Shown in pieces: positions 15,373 through 23,730 of a stretch of 37,445 nt of DNA (the stretch's first letter is position 1; each line of letters opens with the position of its first letter). Origin of the DNA: Flavobacteriales bacterium. GTDB lineage: Bacteria > Bacteroidota > Bacteroidia > Flavobacteriales_D > Crocinitomicaceae. A model generated the notes under the pieces. It saw only the letters and a program-made list of their open reading frames with translations, was not told the origin of the DNA and made no database searches. The stretch lies in contig JADFAL010000008.1 of the NCBI GenBank assembly GCA_015665275.1, forward strand, positions 96,104 through 133,548, given 5' to 3'. Both the position numbers and the translations under genes were made by a program.

Positions 15373-16578
15373 ATGTCGAAATTCAAAATTCTATTGGCAC
15401 TACTCCTCCTTGGAAACGTTCTGGGCAGTTGTATGTCAACGAATAACTCTCGTGGTAATGCAGTGTCCCCCGAAGGAGAAACCGTAGTACAAATTCCTTT
15501 CGATACCATTCAGAACCTCATCATTATTGAGGCTGAAATAAACGGAAATAAAGGAAGATTCCTCTTCGATAATGGATTTACCTTAAGTGCAATTAGCCCG
15601 AGTTTTGCGGAGAAATGCGGGGTGCGTTTTAATCGATCTGCTACCGTAAATGACATCAACAATAAGAAGTCTTCTTTGGATGAGACCACCTTGGAAAGTA
15701 TTAAAATTGGCGGTTTTGATTTTCAAAAAACAGGATTGTATAAAATCGATACGAAAAAGTTTTTTCCATGTGATGACGTGGATGGAGTCATTGGTGCTTC
15801 TATCATCAATAAGGTGAACTGGAAAATTGATTATCAGGCACGAACCATTGCTATTTCTGGAAACCCTTTCGATTTTCAGGACGATGCCACGGTAATTCCT
15901 GTTGTTTTCAATCGAGGGAATACAGCCTTGACGAATATCGCTGTAAAAAACCAGGAGATCACCTGCAAAATCGATATCGGAATGGCGGGCGAAATGGCCA
16001 TTAAGAAATCGAAATATTTACCACTTTTTGTAGGAGATCAAGCAATCAAAACGGACGGAATTAGTTCCTTAGGAGCGACTGGGTTGGGTGGTATTGAAAA
16101 CAACTACGATCTGGCTGAAAGAATGGTAATCAAATCGGGAACAAATGAATTATCCGCTGGAGCACAAATTGAATTGGAGCAATCTCAGAAGTACGATGGT
16201 TACATTGGAATTGGCTATCTCAAGCACTATGCTATAATCCTCAACTCAACTGAGAACCAATACATTTTATTTGATGGAAATATTCCGAACGACGGCGATG
16301 GAATGAATTATGGGATCAACATGTATGTAATTAACGACACTTGCCGCATCATTCAGAAAAATGGGTTTGATCCTTTACTTAATGGTATTGAACTGATGTC
16401 AGTGGTTGAAATGATCGACGACCAACCAACATCTGAATTTCGTTCGGTTTGTGATTTGCGGGCCTTTCTGCGAAAGAAAAACGCCTCGAAGTCAGAAATG
16501 ATTTTGCAACTGAAAAACAACGAGGAACCGATTGTATTGCCCTATCGAGAATTAGTTACAGGACCGATTGAAGATTAA
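15373..16578 (+). CDS. retropepsin-like aspartyl protease-family lipoprotein with degenerate motifs
   Basis: The 401-residue protein has a lipoprotein signal (NVLGSC, C20). Two lobes resemble clan AA aspartyl proteases. The first reads GRFLFDNGFTLSAIS (D66) and the second CKIDIGMAGEMAI (D201). The usual D-T/S-G triads are replaced by DNG and DIG: both aspartates are kept but the neighbouring Thr/Ser is lost. A C-terminal region (about 300-395) follows, with LRAFLRKKNASKSEMILQL resembling a PDZ fragment. It may be an inactive or altered protease. It follows the WG-repeat lipoprotein by 15 nt, and its stop abuts the stop of the convergent cupin gene. Confidence 0.72.
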   Translation: MSKFKILLALLLLGNVLGSCMSTNNSRGNAVSPEGETVVQIPFDTIQNLIIIEAEINGNKGRFLFDNGFTLSAISPSFAEKCGVRFNRSATVNDINNKKSSLDETTLESIKIGGFDFQKTGLYKIDTKKFFPCDDVDGVIGASIINKVNWKIDYQARTIAISGNPFDFQDDATVIPVVFNRGNTALTNIAVKNQEITCKIDIGMAGEMAIKKSKYLPLFVGDQAIKTDGISSLGATGLGGIENNYDLAERMVIKSGTNELSAGAQIELEQSQKYDGYIGIGYLKHYAIILNSTENQYILFDGNIPNDGDGMNYGINMYVINDTCRIIQKNGFDPLLNGIELMSVVEMIDDQPTSEFRSVCDLRAFLRKKNASKSEMILQLKNNEEPIVLPYRELVTGPIED

Positions 16579-16986
16579 TTACTCGTCTTGATCCGTAAAA
16601 ATTCGATCTTTTCCATCAAAAATTGGCGTCTGCGTAGAAAGCACTTTTAATGGTTTGTGAGAAGTTACTTCCATAACGGCATGTTTCGTTCCTTCTGGAA
16701 TGTTGATGAAATCGCCTTTTTTTACTGTAATCTCTTCGCCGTTCAATGTCATCCTAGCCTTTCCTTGAATCACAACAATATTCTCTGTATGCGAGGCGTG
16801 ATAATGCTCCGAAACGCCATCCTTTACCCAGATGATGTACGTTGAATGTAAATCGTCTTCCGCAATTTTTAGCACGTGTACGTTTTCGTACTCGGCCGTG
16901 GGTTTGTAGTCGTTGAGGTTCTTGTGTTCTTGGGAGAAAGAGTAACAAGCAATAAGAAGAAAGGCGAAGGACAAAAGGTGTTTCAT
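16579..16986 (-). CDS. secreted cupin-domain protein
   Basis: The 135-residue protein has a Sec signal peptide of about 19 residues (MKHLLSFAFLLIACYSFSQ) and one cupin barrel. Cupin motif 1 gives H61, H63 and E68 in EHYHASHTEN; motif 2 is GDFINIPEGTKHAV with H102. These are the usual metal ligands. The substrate is unknown. The signal peptide suggests a periplasmic location. Its stop directly abuts that of the convergent aspartyl-protease-like gene. Confidence 0.85.
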   Translation of the reverse strand: MKHLLSFAFLLIACYSFSQEHKNLNDYKPTAEYENVHVLKIAEDDLHSTYIIWVKDGVSEHYHASHTENIVVIQGKARMTLNGEEITVKKGDFINIPEGTKHAVMEVTSHKPLKVLSTQTPIFDGKDRIFTDQDE

Positions 16987-17002
16987 TGGAAGTGAATTTA
17001 TG

Positions 17003-17036
17003 CAAAGATAACCAATGCTAAATCACTTATTACAAA
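17003..17036 (-). promoter_or_regulatory. promoter of the cupin gene
   Basis: On the minus strand, TTTG (17036-17033) and TATCTTTG (17010-17003) match the -33 and -7 consensus with a 22 nt spacer. The -7 element ends 16 nt before the ATG at 16986. Confidence 0.6.
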
Positions 17037-17100
17037 ATGGGGATTTGCACACGATTTGCTACAATTAGGCTAGGATGGCTATTTATCCTTTTTGCTTGAT

Positions 17101-17290
17101 CAAAAAGAACGAAAAAATCAAGGAGGGCTTCAAGCCGTTCAGCGCATCATTTTTAAGAAGTACAACTAACGGACGAGTGGATGAGGCATCCAAACCACAA
17201 GCGCCTCCGCTGTTCTACTAATCTTAAAAATGATGCTTATTTCCTCACTTCGGAAGCCCTCCTAGGGATTTCGCTTCGATTTTTTAATCA
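17101..17290. repeat. foldback inverted-repeat element (about 190 bp)
   Basis: Nested inverted repeats pair across a 63 nt centre. GGAGGGCTTC (17122-17131) pairs with GAAGCCCTCC (17253-17262), and GCATCATTTTTAAGA (17144-17158) pairs with TCTTAAAAATGATGC (17222-17236), both perfectly. The outer AAAAAATC/GATTTTTT parts pair imperfectly. The centre holds small hairpins such as GGATG-AGG-CATCC. No transposase gene lies inside. It fills most of the 429 nt gap between the cupin gene and the unknown gene. It looks like a MITE-like or dispersed palindromic repeat rather than a terminator. Confidence 0.6.
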
Positions 17291-17434
17291 TTTTCGAAAA
17301 ATTTTGATTTCTGTACTCTCCAATTGCTGGGCTGGACAACGGATATTACGTATTAATTAGCCAAATGCTAGGAAATCCGGGATTTGTACTTATTGCATAA
17401 TACTTGGTAAATCTTAACTTACCTAATTTTTCAG

Positions 17435-18208
17435 ATGGGCGAAACTTCAATTATTATCTTGACGGTCCTTACGGGTGGGGCGATATGGCCCATTATTACA
17501 TTTATATATCCGGAAATTAAAAGACCAATCCTGAACAGGATAAACGCCAAGAAGACCTTTTATAATAACTTAAACCCAATTCTAAGATCATCTAGCGAAC
17601 TATACGGCAAGATTGAATCTTTGGCGAAAGAAGATTTTTCAACTTTTATAAATCCTGCTAACTCCAACTCAAAAGATCCAGAACATAATCGATTATATGT
17701 GTACTATTTGTTTTCTCAATTTTGGGCACAATTGGAATATTTTCGACTTGAAAGTCAGCAAATCTCATTGTCCAAAACCAAAAAAGGAAACCAATTGTTA
17801 CGATTCATTGAAACAATTGAGTCAAGGAAATATCGGATTCTAGACAGATCGGTGCAGCGAATTATTGGTGAATGTCTTATCACTCAAAAGGATCAAAGAT
17901 TTCGCGTTATTACAATGAAAGAATTCCTAGAACAACTTGATGATCCTGACTCAACTTTGAGCAAATGGGTAAATACGCTGGATCAATTTATGAAAGAAAT
18001 AAACGACAAAGAGAAAAGACAAATCGTTCTAAGGTTTGGAATAATTGTAGCAATGTTAATTGATCACTTTGATCCCAACTATAAAACTGTAAGAAGAAGA
18101 CCCATTTATAAAAACAAACTAAATCAAAAGAGTAAAAAGCTTATAATGCAAAACCTGCTAACTCACTATCTACAGTTTATAAAGAATGACTGGCGTTTCT
18201 ACATATAA
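17435..18208 (+). CDS. unrecognised protein with N-terminal membrane helix
   Basis: The 257-residue protein has one hydrophobic segment at about 5-26 (IIILTVLTGGAIWPIITFIY), followed by a predominantly helical, basic domain rich in Lys, Gln and Phe/Tyr. No family motif was recognised. Its base composition is visibly more AT-rich than its neighbours, and it lies next to a foldback repeat and terminators, consistent with a recent insertion. An upstream TAATTTTT ends 3 nt before the ATG. The long open frame and ATG start support coding. Confidence 0.65.
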   Translation: MGETSIIILTVLTGGAIWPIITFIYPEIKRPILNRINAKKTFYNNLNPILRSSSELYGKIESLAKEDFSTFINPANSNSKDPEHNRLYVYYLFSQFWAQLEYFRLESQQISLSKTKKGNQLLRFIETIESRKYRILDRSVQRIIGECLITQKDQRFRVITMKEFLEQLDDPDSTLSKWVNTLDQFMKEINDKEKRQIVLRFGIIVAMLIDHFDPNYKTVRRRPIYKNKLNQKSKKLIMQNLLTHYLQFIKNDWRFYI

Positions 18209-18241
18209 AAAAAGCCCCGCAGGCTATCCACCTACAAGGCT
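18209..18241 (-). terminator. possible terminator for gcvP direction
   Basis: Read on the minus strand, AGCC-TGCGG-GGCT is followed by a T7 tract (plus-strand A-run at about 18207-18213). The stem is only 4 bp, so support is weak. Confidence 0.3.
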
Positions 18242-18324
18242 TCAAAATCCGTTGGAACTTTTCACTTCGTTAATATCTTTCGCTTAAAAAGCTTGATACA
18301 AGATAACAACTATTTCACAACTAT

Positions 18325-18354
18325 AAAAAACCCACCCTCTCGAGTGGGTTTTTT
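18325..18354. terminator. bidirectional terminator between the unknown gene and gcvP
   Basis: AAAAAACCCAC (18325-18335) pairs perfectly with GTGGGTTTTTT (18344-18354) around an 8 nt loop. The A-tract and T-tract flanks let it stop transcription in both directions between two convergent genes. Confidence 0.85.
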
Positions 18355-18431
18355 ATATCATTTTTTCATCTATTTAGCACCTCCACTCCATTCGATGCCC
18401 TCAATAGATTCAATGTGCGTTTTACTAGTCG

Positions 18432-21254
18432 TTACGCGTATTCTTCTACGCTTGGACACGTACAAACGAGATTACGATCTCCGTAAGCATTGTCTACGCG
18501 GCGAACTGGCACCCAGTATTTTGACTCTTTCAAGTATTCTACTGGATAAACTGCCTCTTGCGGCGTGTACGAATATTCCCAGTTTTGATTTATTAGACAA
18601 TCTGCCGTATGTGGCGCATTCTTCAACAAGTTACTCGCTCTATCAGCGTGTCCGTTTTCAATCTCACGAATTTCCTCACGAATCTTAATCATCGCTTCAA
18701 TGAAACGATCCAACTCAGCTTTGTCTTCGCTTTCCGTTGGTTCAATCATCAAAGTTCCAGCTACTGGGAACGATACCGTTGGTGCATGGAATCCGAAATC
18801 GATCAAACGTTTTGCGATGTCCGCTACTTCCACATCTGCGGTTTTCTTGAACTCACGACAATCAACGATCATCTCATGCGCTACCGTCCCGTTCTTTCCT
18901 GCATACAACATATCGTAGTGTCCTTTCAAACCAGCAGAGATATAGTTCGCATTCAAAATCGCCATTTCGGTAGATTCACGCAATCCTTTCCAACCCAACA
19001 TCTTGATGTATCCGTATGAGATCAGCAAGATTAACGCGCTTCCCCAAGGAGCTGCGGAAACTGCTTTGATAGCATTGTCTCCACCCATGTTTACCAAAGG
19101 AGATCCCGGTAAGAAAGGAACAAGGTGCGCTCCTACTCCAATCGGTCCCATTCCTGGTCCTCCACCGCCATGCGGAATTGCAAATGTTTTGTGCAAGTTC
19201 AAGTGACAAACGTCCGCTCCAATGTTTCCTGGATTTGTCAATCCTACTTGAGCGTTCATGTTCGCACCGTCCATGTATACTTGTCCTCCATTGTCGTGGA
19301 TGATAGAAGTAATTTCCTTAATTCCTTCTTCATATACTCCGTGCGTTGATGGGTACGTTACCATGATTCCACCCAATGAATCTTTCAACTCTTCGGCTTT
19401 CTCACGCAATTCTTCGATATCGATGTTTCCGTTCTCATCACATCCAGTAACTACTACCTCAAATCCAGCCATTACAGCTGATGCTGGGTTAGTTCCATGT
19501 GCCGATGAAGGAATAATCATTTTGTTTCTGTGGAAATCACCTCTCGATTCGTGGTAGGCTTTGATTACCATTAATCCGGTATATTCCCCTTGCGCTCCTG
19601 AATTCGGTTGCAACGACATGCCTGCAAATCCAGTACATTCACACAAGTCTTTCTCCAACTCGACCAACATTTCCTGATATCCTAATGTTTGATCTGTTGG
19701 AGCAAATGGATGCAAGTTGGCAAACTGAGAATTTGTAATTGGAATTAACTCGCTTGCGGCATTCAACTTCATCGTGCAAGATCCCAAAGGAATCATGCTA
19801 TGTACCAACGACAAATCTTTGTTCTCTAGACGCTTCAAATAGCGCATCATTTTCGATTCAGAATGGTATGAATGGAATGTTGGATGCGATAGAATCTCAT
19901 CTGTACGCAAGAACGAAGCATCTACACCTGTTCCTTGAGCAGCAGAAGCACCAAATACTTCCAATACTGCGTTCAAATCTGCTTCCGTATGCCCTTCACC
20001 GAAACTAATTGTTACTTCGCTATCGCTTGGATAGTAGAAGTTCAATTGTGCTGCTTCTGCTTTCGACTTAATATCTGATGCATTCACTCCGGATACATGA
20101 AGTGTGTCAAAGAATGGCTGATCTGCCACATTCACACCTGCATTTTTCAATCCAGCTGCTGCACGTGAAGTCATATCATGTATTCCTCCAGCGATCTCTT
20201 TCAATCCTGTTGGTCCGTGATACACCGCATACATACTCGCCATTACTGCCAACAAAGCCTGTGCTGTACAAATATTTGAAGTTGCTTTACCACGTTTAAT
20301 ATGCTGCTCACGCGTTTGCAATGCCATGCGCAATGCCGTGTTTCCATCCGCATCTACCGATACGCCAATAATTCTTCCTGGAATATGGCGCTTGTATGAT
20401 TCTTTCGTTGCGAAATATGCTGCGTGAGGCCCTCCGAATCCCATTGGAACTCCGAATCGTTGAGAAGTACCAAATACTACTTCAGCACCCAAAGACCCCG
20501 GTGATTGCAACATGACCAAGGCCATGATATCAGATGCTACTCCCACCTTAATTTCGTTGGCGTGCATTTTTTCGATGAATGCTCCAAGATCGTCAATGCG
20601 CCCGTTTTTGTCAGGGTATTGAACAATTGCTCCGAAGAATTCGTTGGATCCTTCAAAACTATTTGGATCGTCTTGTACCAGTTCAATTCCCAAGTTGTTC
20701 GCCCGACCTTCAATCACTTCGATTGTTTGTGGGAACAATGTATTTGCGATAAAGAACTTATTCTTTCCTTCTTTTACCTCAGCGCGAGAGCGTGAGTTCC
20801 AGAACATCAACATCGCTTCGGCAGCAGCTGTGGCTTCATCTAAAAGAGATGCATTTGCCAACTCCATTCCGGTTAAGTCGATGATCATTGTCTGGAAATT
20901 CAACAAAGCCTCCAATCGTCCTTGAGAAATTTCCGCTTGGTACGGCGTATATGCTGTATACCAACCTGGATTCTCTAAAACGTTCCTCAAAATCACGGAA
21001 GGAACGACAGTATCGTTATATCCTAACCCAATAAATGATTTGTAAACTTTGTTCTTGGCGGCCATTTCTTCTACGTGACTTAAATACTCACGTTCGCTCA
21101 TGGCATCCGATACCTTCAATTCTCCACCCAATCGGATGTGAGAAGGAATGGTTTTGTCAATCAATTCTGCAACTGATCCTACTCCTACTTTGTCCAACAT
21201 TGCCTGTTTTTCCAAGGCATCTGGACCGATGTGTCTCTTTGAAAATCCGCTCAT
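18432..21254 (-). CDS. gcvP: glycine dehydrogenase (decarboxylating), P protein of the glycine cleavage system
   Basis: The 940-residue single-chain P protein decarboxylates glycine and passes the aminomethyl group to lipoyl-GcvH. Both halves are present. The N-terminal half contains GLGYNDTVVPSVILRN and YTPYQAEISQGRLE; the C-terminal half has the PLP lysine K689 in LNLHKTFAIPHGGGGPGMGP. The length is that of the fused type, not the GcvPA/GcvPB type. The start at 21254 gives the conserved MSGFSKRHIGP; an ATG at 21281 would add nine residues and lies over the promoter -7 element. gcvT and gcvH are not in the window. Confidence 0.96.
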   Translation of the reverse strand: MSGFSKRHIGPDALEKQAMLDKVGVGSVAELIDKTIPSHIRLGGELKVSDAMSEREYLSHVEEMAAKNKVYKSFIGLGYNDTVVPSVILRNVLENPGWYTAYTPYQAEISQGRLEALLNFQTMIIDLTGMELANASLLDEATAAAEAMLMFWNSRSRAEVKEGKNKFFIANTLFPQTIEVIEGRANNLGIELVQDDPNSFEGSNEFFGAIVQYPDKNGRIDDLGAFIEKMHANEIKVGVASDIMALVMLQSPGSLGAEVVFGTSQRFGVPMGFGGPHAAYFATKESYKRHIPGRIIGVSVDADGNTALRMALQTREQHIKRGKATSNICTAQALLAVMASMYAVYHGPTGLKEIAGGIHDMTSRAAAGLKNAGVNVADQPFFDTLHVSGVNASDIKSKAEAAQLNFYYPSDSEVTISFGEGHTEADLNAVLEVFGASAAQGTGVDASFLRTDEILSHPTFHSYHSESKMMRYLKRLENKDLSLVHSMIPLGSCTMKLNAASELIPITNSQFANLHPFAPTDQTLGYQEMLVELEKDLCECTGFAGMSLQPNSGAQGEYTGLMVIKAYHESRGDFHRNKMIIPSSAHGTNPASAVMAGFEVVVTGCDENGNIDIEELREKAEELKDSLGGIMVTYPSTHGVYEEGIKEITSIIHDNGGQVYMDGANMNAQVGLTNPGNIGADVCHLNLHKTFAIPHGGGGPGMGPIGVGAHLVPFLPGSPLVNMGGDNAIKAVSAAPWGSALILLISYGYIKMLGWKGLRESTEMAILNANYISAGLKGHYDMLYAGKNGTVAHEMIVDCREFKKTADVEVADIAKRLIDFGFHAPTVSFPVAGTLMIEPTESEDKAELDRFIEAMIKIREEIREIENGHADRASNLLKNAPHTADCLINQNWEYSYTPQEAVYPVEYLKESKYWVPVRRVDNAYGDRNLVCTCPSVEEYA

Positions 21255-21278
21255 TTCGTACAGATAAATTGTGAGGTA

Positions 21279-21286
21279 CAAATATA
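21279..21286 (-). promoter_or_regulatory. promoter -7 element of gcvP
   Basis: The minus strand reads TATATTTG, matching TAnnTTTG, 24 nt upstream of the gcvP ATG. A -33 TTG at the usual distance is not clear. Confidence 0.5.
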
Positions 21287-21328
21287 CGTCGTATCTGAAC
21301 TAAAATGAAGCCTTATTTGGTGAAAAAT

Positions 21329-22294
21329 CTAACGCTTTCGCTTACGATTGTACTTACGCTTGTAATCCCTTCTGAAGCGTCCTTTGTTGCTGATATAACG
21401 TGGCTCACCAAAGTCGTAGCGATCGTTACGATACGGGAAGCCGAATCCTAGGTGCAATTCGTTTGACATTCCTTTGTATCGCGCCAATCCAGCAACGTCG
21501 TGGTTGAAGGCATACCCCACACGCATATATGGATTAATGAGGAAATCCAATCCGGCAATTATTGAATTCTCAGAGCGATATCCAACAACAATACTCCAGC
21601 GTCCGTTGAAGGTATTTCGGAGCAACAAATCTCCTTGAACCGGTGTGCCTCGAACCACTTTTACCTGAAGGTTTGGCTGAAAGGTGTATCGATCGGAAGG
21701 ACTGAAGTACCAGCCGGTTGATAGGAAGTAATGAAAATCGCTTGGTCGGAATCCATCATCGCTACCAAAGTTCGTTTGAAACATTTGCGGAATTGAGGCT
21801 CCGATGTAGAAGATTGGTGAGTAATAATATACCCCAAAAGAACTTTGGAAAAACACCTTTGAGAATCCTTGTGCAAAAGCTGGATCGTTTGGTTGAATAG
21901 TTACCGTGGAAGCCAGATCTGCGGCTTTGCTTTCAATTCCTGCTCCAACTCCAAAGATTAATGCATTGGCATTGTCAAACAATAATCGATACGAATACTG
22001 TGCATTAACGGCGTTGTTGCTGTATTTCCCTATTTGATCGTTATAAAAGTTTAACCCAACGGCCATGTCAGGTGCCAATTCGTATTGTCCACTAGCGGCA
22101 AAGGTGGACGGAGCTCCGTCAAATCCAAACCACTGATTTCGGTACACCAAATCTACTTCGTACTTGGCATCAATTGCTAATGCTGCCGGATTCAATAAAC
22201 TTTGTGTAAAATTCAATTGCGAAAAGCGCTGGAAATTCTGTGCCGAACTCCAACCGCAAATCATTACTGCTATGATAACTATCAATCCTTTCAT
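21329..22294 (-). CDS. PorP/SprF family type IX secretion-associated outer membrane protein
   Basis: The 321-residue protein has a signal peptide (MKGLIVIIAVMICGWSSAQ). The PorP/SprF pattern follows: FSQLNFTQSLLNPAALA, then YRNQWFGFDGAPSTFAASG, then alternating beta-strand segments of an outer-membrane barrel. Family members assist T9SS cargo, especially type B CTD proteins. The gene lies 3 nt downstream of such a cargo gene. An unusual basic tail rich in Arg/Lys (about 298-321, ending KYNRKRKR) follows the barrel. Confidence 0.9.
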   Translation of the reverse strand: MKGLIVIIAVMICGWSSAQNFQRFSQLNFTQSLLNPAALAIDAKYEVDLVYRNQWFGFDGAPSTFAASGQYELAPDMAVGLNFYNDQIGKYSNNAVNAQYSYRLLFDNANALIFGVGAGIESKAADLASTVTIQPNDPAFAQGFSKVFFQSSFGVYYYSPIFYIGASIPQMFQTNFGSDDGFRPSDFHYFLSTGWYFSPSDRYTFQPNLQVKVVRGTPVQGDLLLRNTFNGRWSIVVGYRSENSIIAGLDFLINPYMRVGYAFNHDVAGLARYKGMSNELHLGFGFPYRNDRYDFGEPRYISNKGRFRRDYKRKYNRKRKR

Positions 22295-22297
22295 CGC

Positions 22298-23530
22298 TTA
22301 TCGTAATAATGTGATGTACCCCTCTTTTTCTACGCCTCCTACATTTAGATGATAGAAATACGTTCCGTCGGTTAATGCGCCTCCATTGGGAAAGCAAAAA
22401 TTACTCAAGCAGGTTCCGTTCCAGTCATTTTGATAATCCTTTGACTCCACGACGATATCTCCCCAGCGGTTCCAAACCACCAAATCACCTACCAATTCGT
22501 CGAGTTCCGGAATTACAAATGTATCGTTGATCAAATCTCCATTCGGTGAGAATCCATCTGGTATGGTAAGACTGACTACAATCACCGTAAATGTTGCTTC
22601 TAAAACACATCCGTCTGGGTGCGTAGCTGTAAGCGTGATCGTTTGAGTTTCTGTTCCATTGAAAATAATCGAACTTGTTGTTGAGTCTTGCAATTGTCCG
22701 CCCGGTGACCAAACATAGGTTGAGAAACCGTCTGGTCCGAGAATGATTTGATTCGCTCCTGCTTCTACGTAGAAGGTATCTTGAATAGAAAAGTTTGCTG
22801 TATTGGAGGGAATGGGATCAATGGTAATTGACTCGCTAATCACACATGAACCTTCTGTGATGGTCACGTCATACGTAGTTGTTGTTTCGGGAGACACCAC
22901 AATAACGTCTGAAGTTTCTCCAGTGGACCAGCTATACTGTGACCCGCCTGTTGCTTGCAAAGCAATTGTATTCACACAGCTGTTTTGGCCGATAATATTC
23001 ACATCTCCAGTAACAATACCAATGTCATACGTAAAGGTTGATACACAGTCATTTCCATCTACAACGCTTACGGAATATGTTCCGGATTGATTGACTTGCA
23101 ATGATGGCGTGGTAACACCACCCGTCCAACTGTATAATGCGTAAGTGCCGCTTAAGCTCAAAGTCGAGGTTCCCCCTCCACATAATGTGTCTCCTGCGCT
23201 CGAAATAATGTTGTCTACCGGAGCTGGATGCACAATTACCTCAATGGTATCGGATGAAATACAACCAATTGCATCCTCTGCGAATACAATGTGTTGACCA
23301 GAACCAGTTGGAAAGTACTGTTGCGTAGAACCAGGTGTAGAACCTGTCCAAACGTAGTCTAAATAACCATTCGTGGCATTCAGGGGAACAATCGCGTTTG
23401 CACACATTTCGATGCTATCACCTTCGATGATTTGTACATCGATATCGCATTGCACCTGGGCTTGCGAAAAACTCGCACATCCTAAGGTGAAAAGAGCGAA
23501 CAAGCCTTGTTGTATAGTTATTAGTCTCAT
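22298..23530 (-). CDS. secreted T9SS cargo protein with type B (gliding motility-associated) C-terminal domain
   Basis: The 410-residue protein has a signal peptide (about 1-24, ending SFSQA). Several Ig/PKD-like beta repeats follow, with units such as YSWTGGVTTPSLQVNQSGTYSVSV and YSWSTGETSDVIVVSPETTTTY. The C-terminal domain begins IPDGFSPNGDLINDTFVIP and continues VWNRWGDIVVESKDYQNDWNG to DGTYFYHLNVGG. That domain is the gliding-motility-associated type B sorting signal for type IX secretion. The protein is probably exported to the cell surface with the help of the SprF-like protein encoded 3 nt downstream. Its -7 element TAAATTTG (minus strand, 23546-23539) ends 8 nt before the ATG. Confidence 0.9.
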   Translation of the reverse strand: MRLITIQQGLFALFTLGCASFSQAQVQCDIDVQIIEGDSIEMCANAIVPLNATNGYLDYVWTGSTPGSTQQYFPTGSGQHIVFAEDAIGCISSDTIEVIVHPAPVDNIISSAGDTLCGGGTSTLSLSGTYALYSWTGGVTTPSLQVNQSGTYSVSVVDGNDCVSTFTYDIGIVTGDVNIIGQNSCVNTIALQATGGSQYSWSTGETSDVIVVSPETTTTYDVTITEGSCVISESITIDPIPSNTANFSIQDTFYVEAGANQIILGPDGFSTYVWSPGGQLQDSTTSSIIFNGTETQTITLTATHPDGCVLEATFTVIVVSLTIPDGFSPNGDLINDTFVIPELDELVGDLVVWNRWGDIVVESKDYQNDWNGTCLSNFCFPNGGALTDGTYFYHLNVGGVEKEGYITLLR

Positions 23531-23538
23531 GAGCGAAG

Positions 23539-23546
23539 CAAATTTA
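23539..23546 (-). promoter_or_regulatory. promoter -7 element of the type B CTD / SprF operon
   Basis: The minus strand reads TAAATTTG, matching TAnnTTTG, and ends 8 nt before the ATG at 23530. The 5' UTR would be only a few bases. No clear -33 element is visible. Confidence 0.5.
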
Positions 23547-23730
23547 CGTCATTTCCGAAGTAAGTTCCGAATCATTTTTGGTCGAGTTGTTCACAAACGG
23601 AAGCCTATTAATCCACATAACTCCAATTTCTTCGCAAGCATCTGCCTCGAATTTACAGCACTCGATGGAACCGTATTTGATTTGATTAGTATTTGGAGAC
23701 TTTTAGTGATTAAGTGGTTCTTTTACCGCA

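Noticed and set aside
17084-17220. Short reading frame within the foldback element
   Set aside because: It follows palindrome composition rather than codon usage and ends inside the inverted repeat.
23607-23630. Apparent partial copy of the pyk 3' end (ATTAATCCAC...CAATTTC) downstream of pyk
   Set aside because: About 21 of 24 bases match 23730-23753, but the flanks do not. It may be a decayed duplication, yet chance similarity cannot be excluded.
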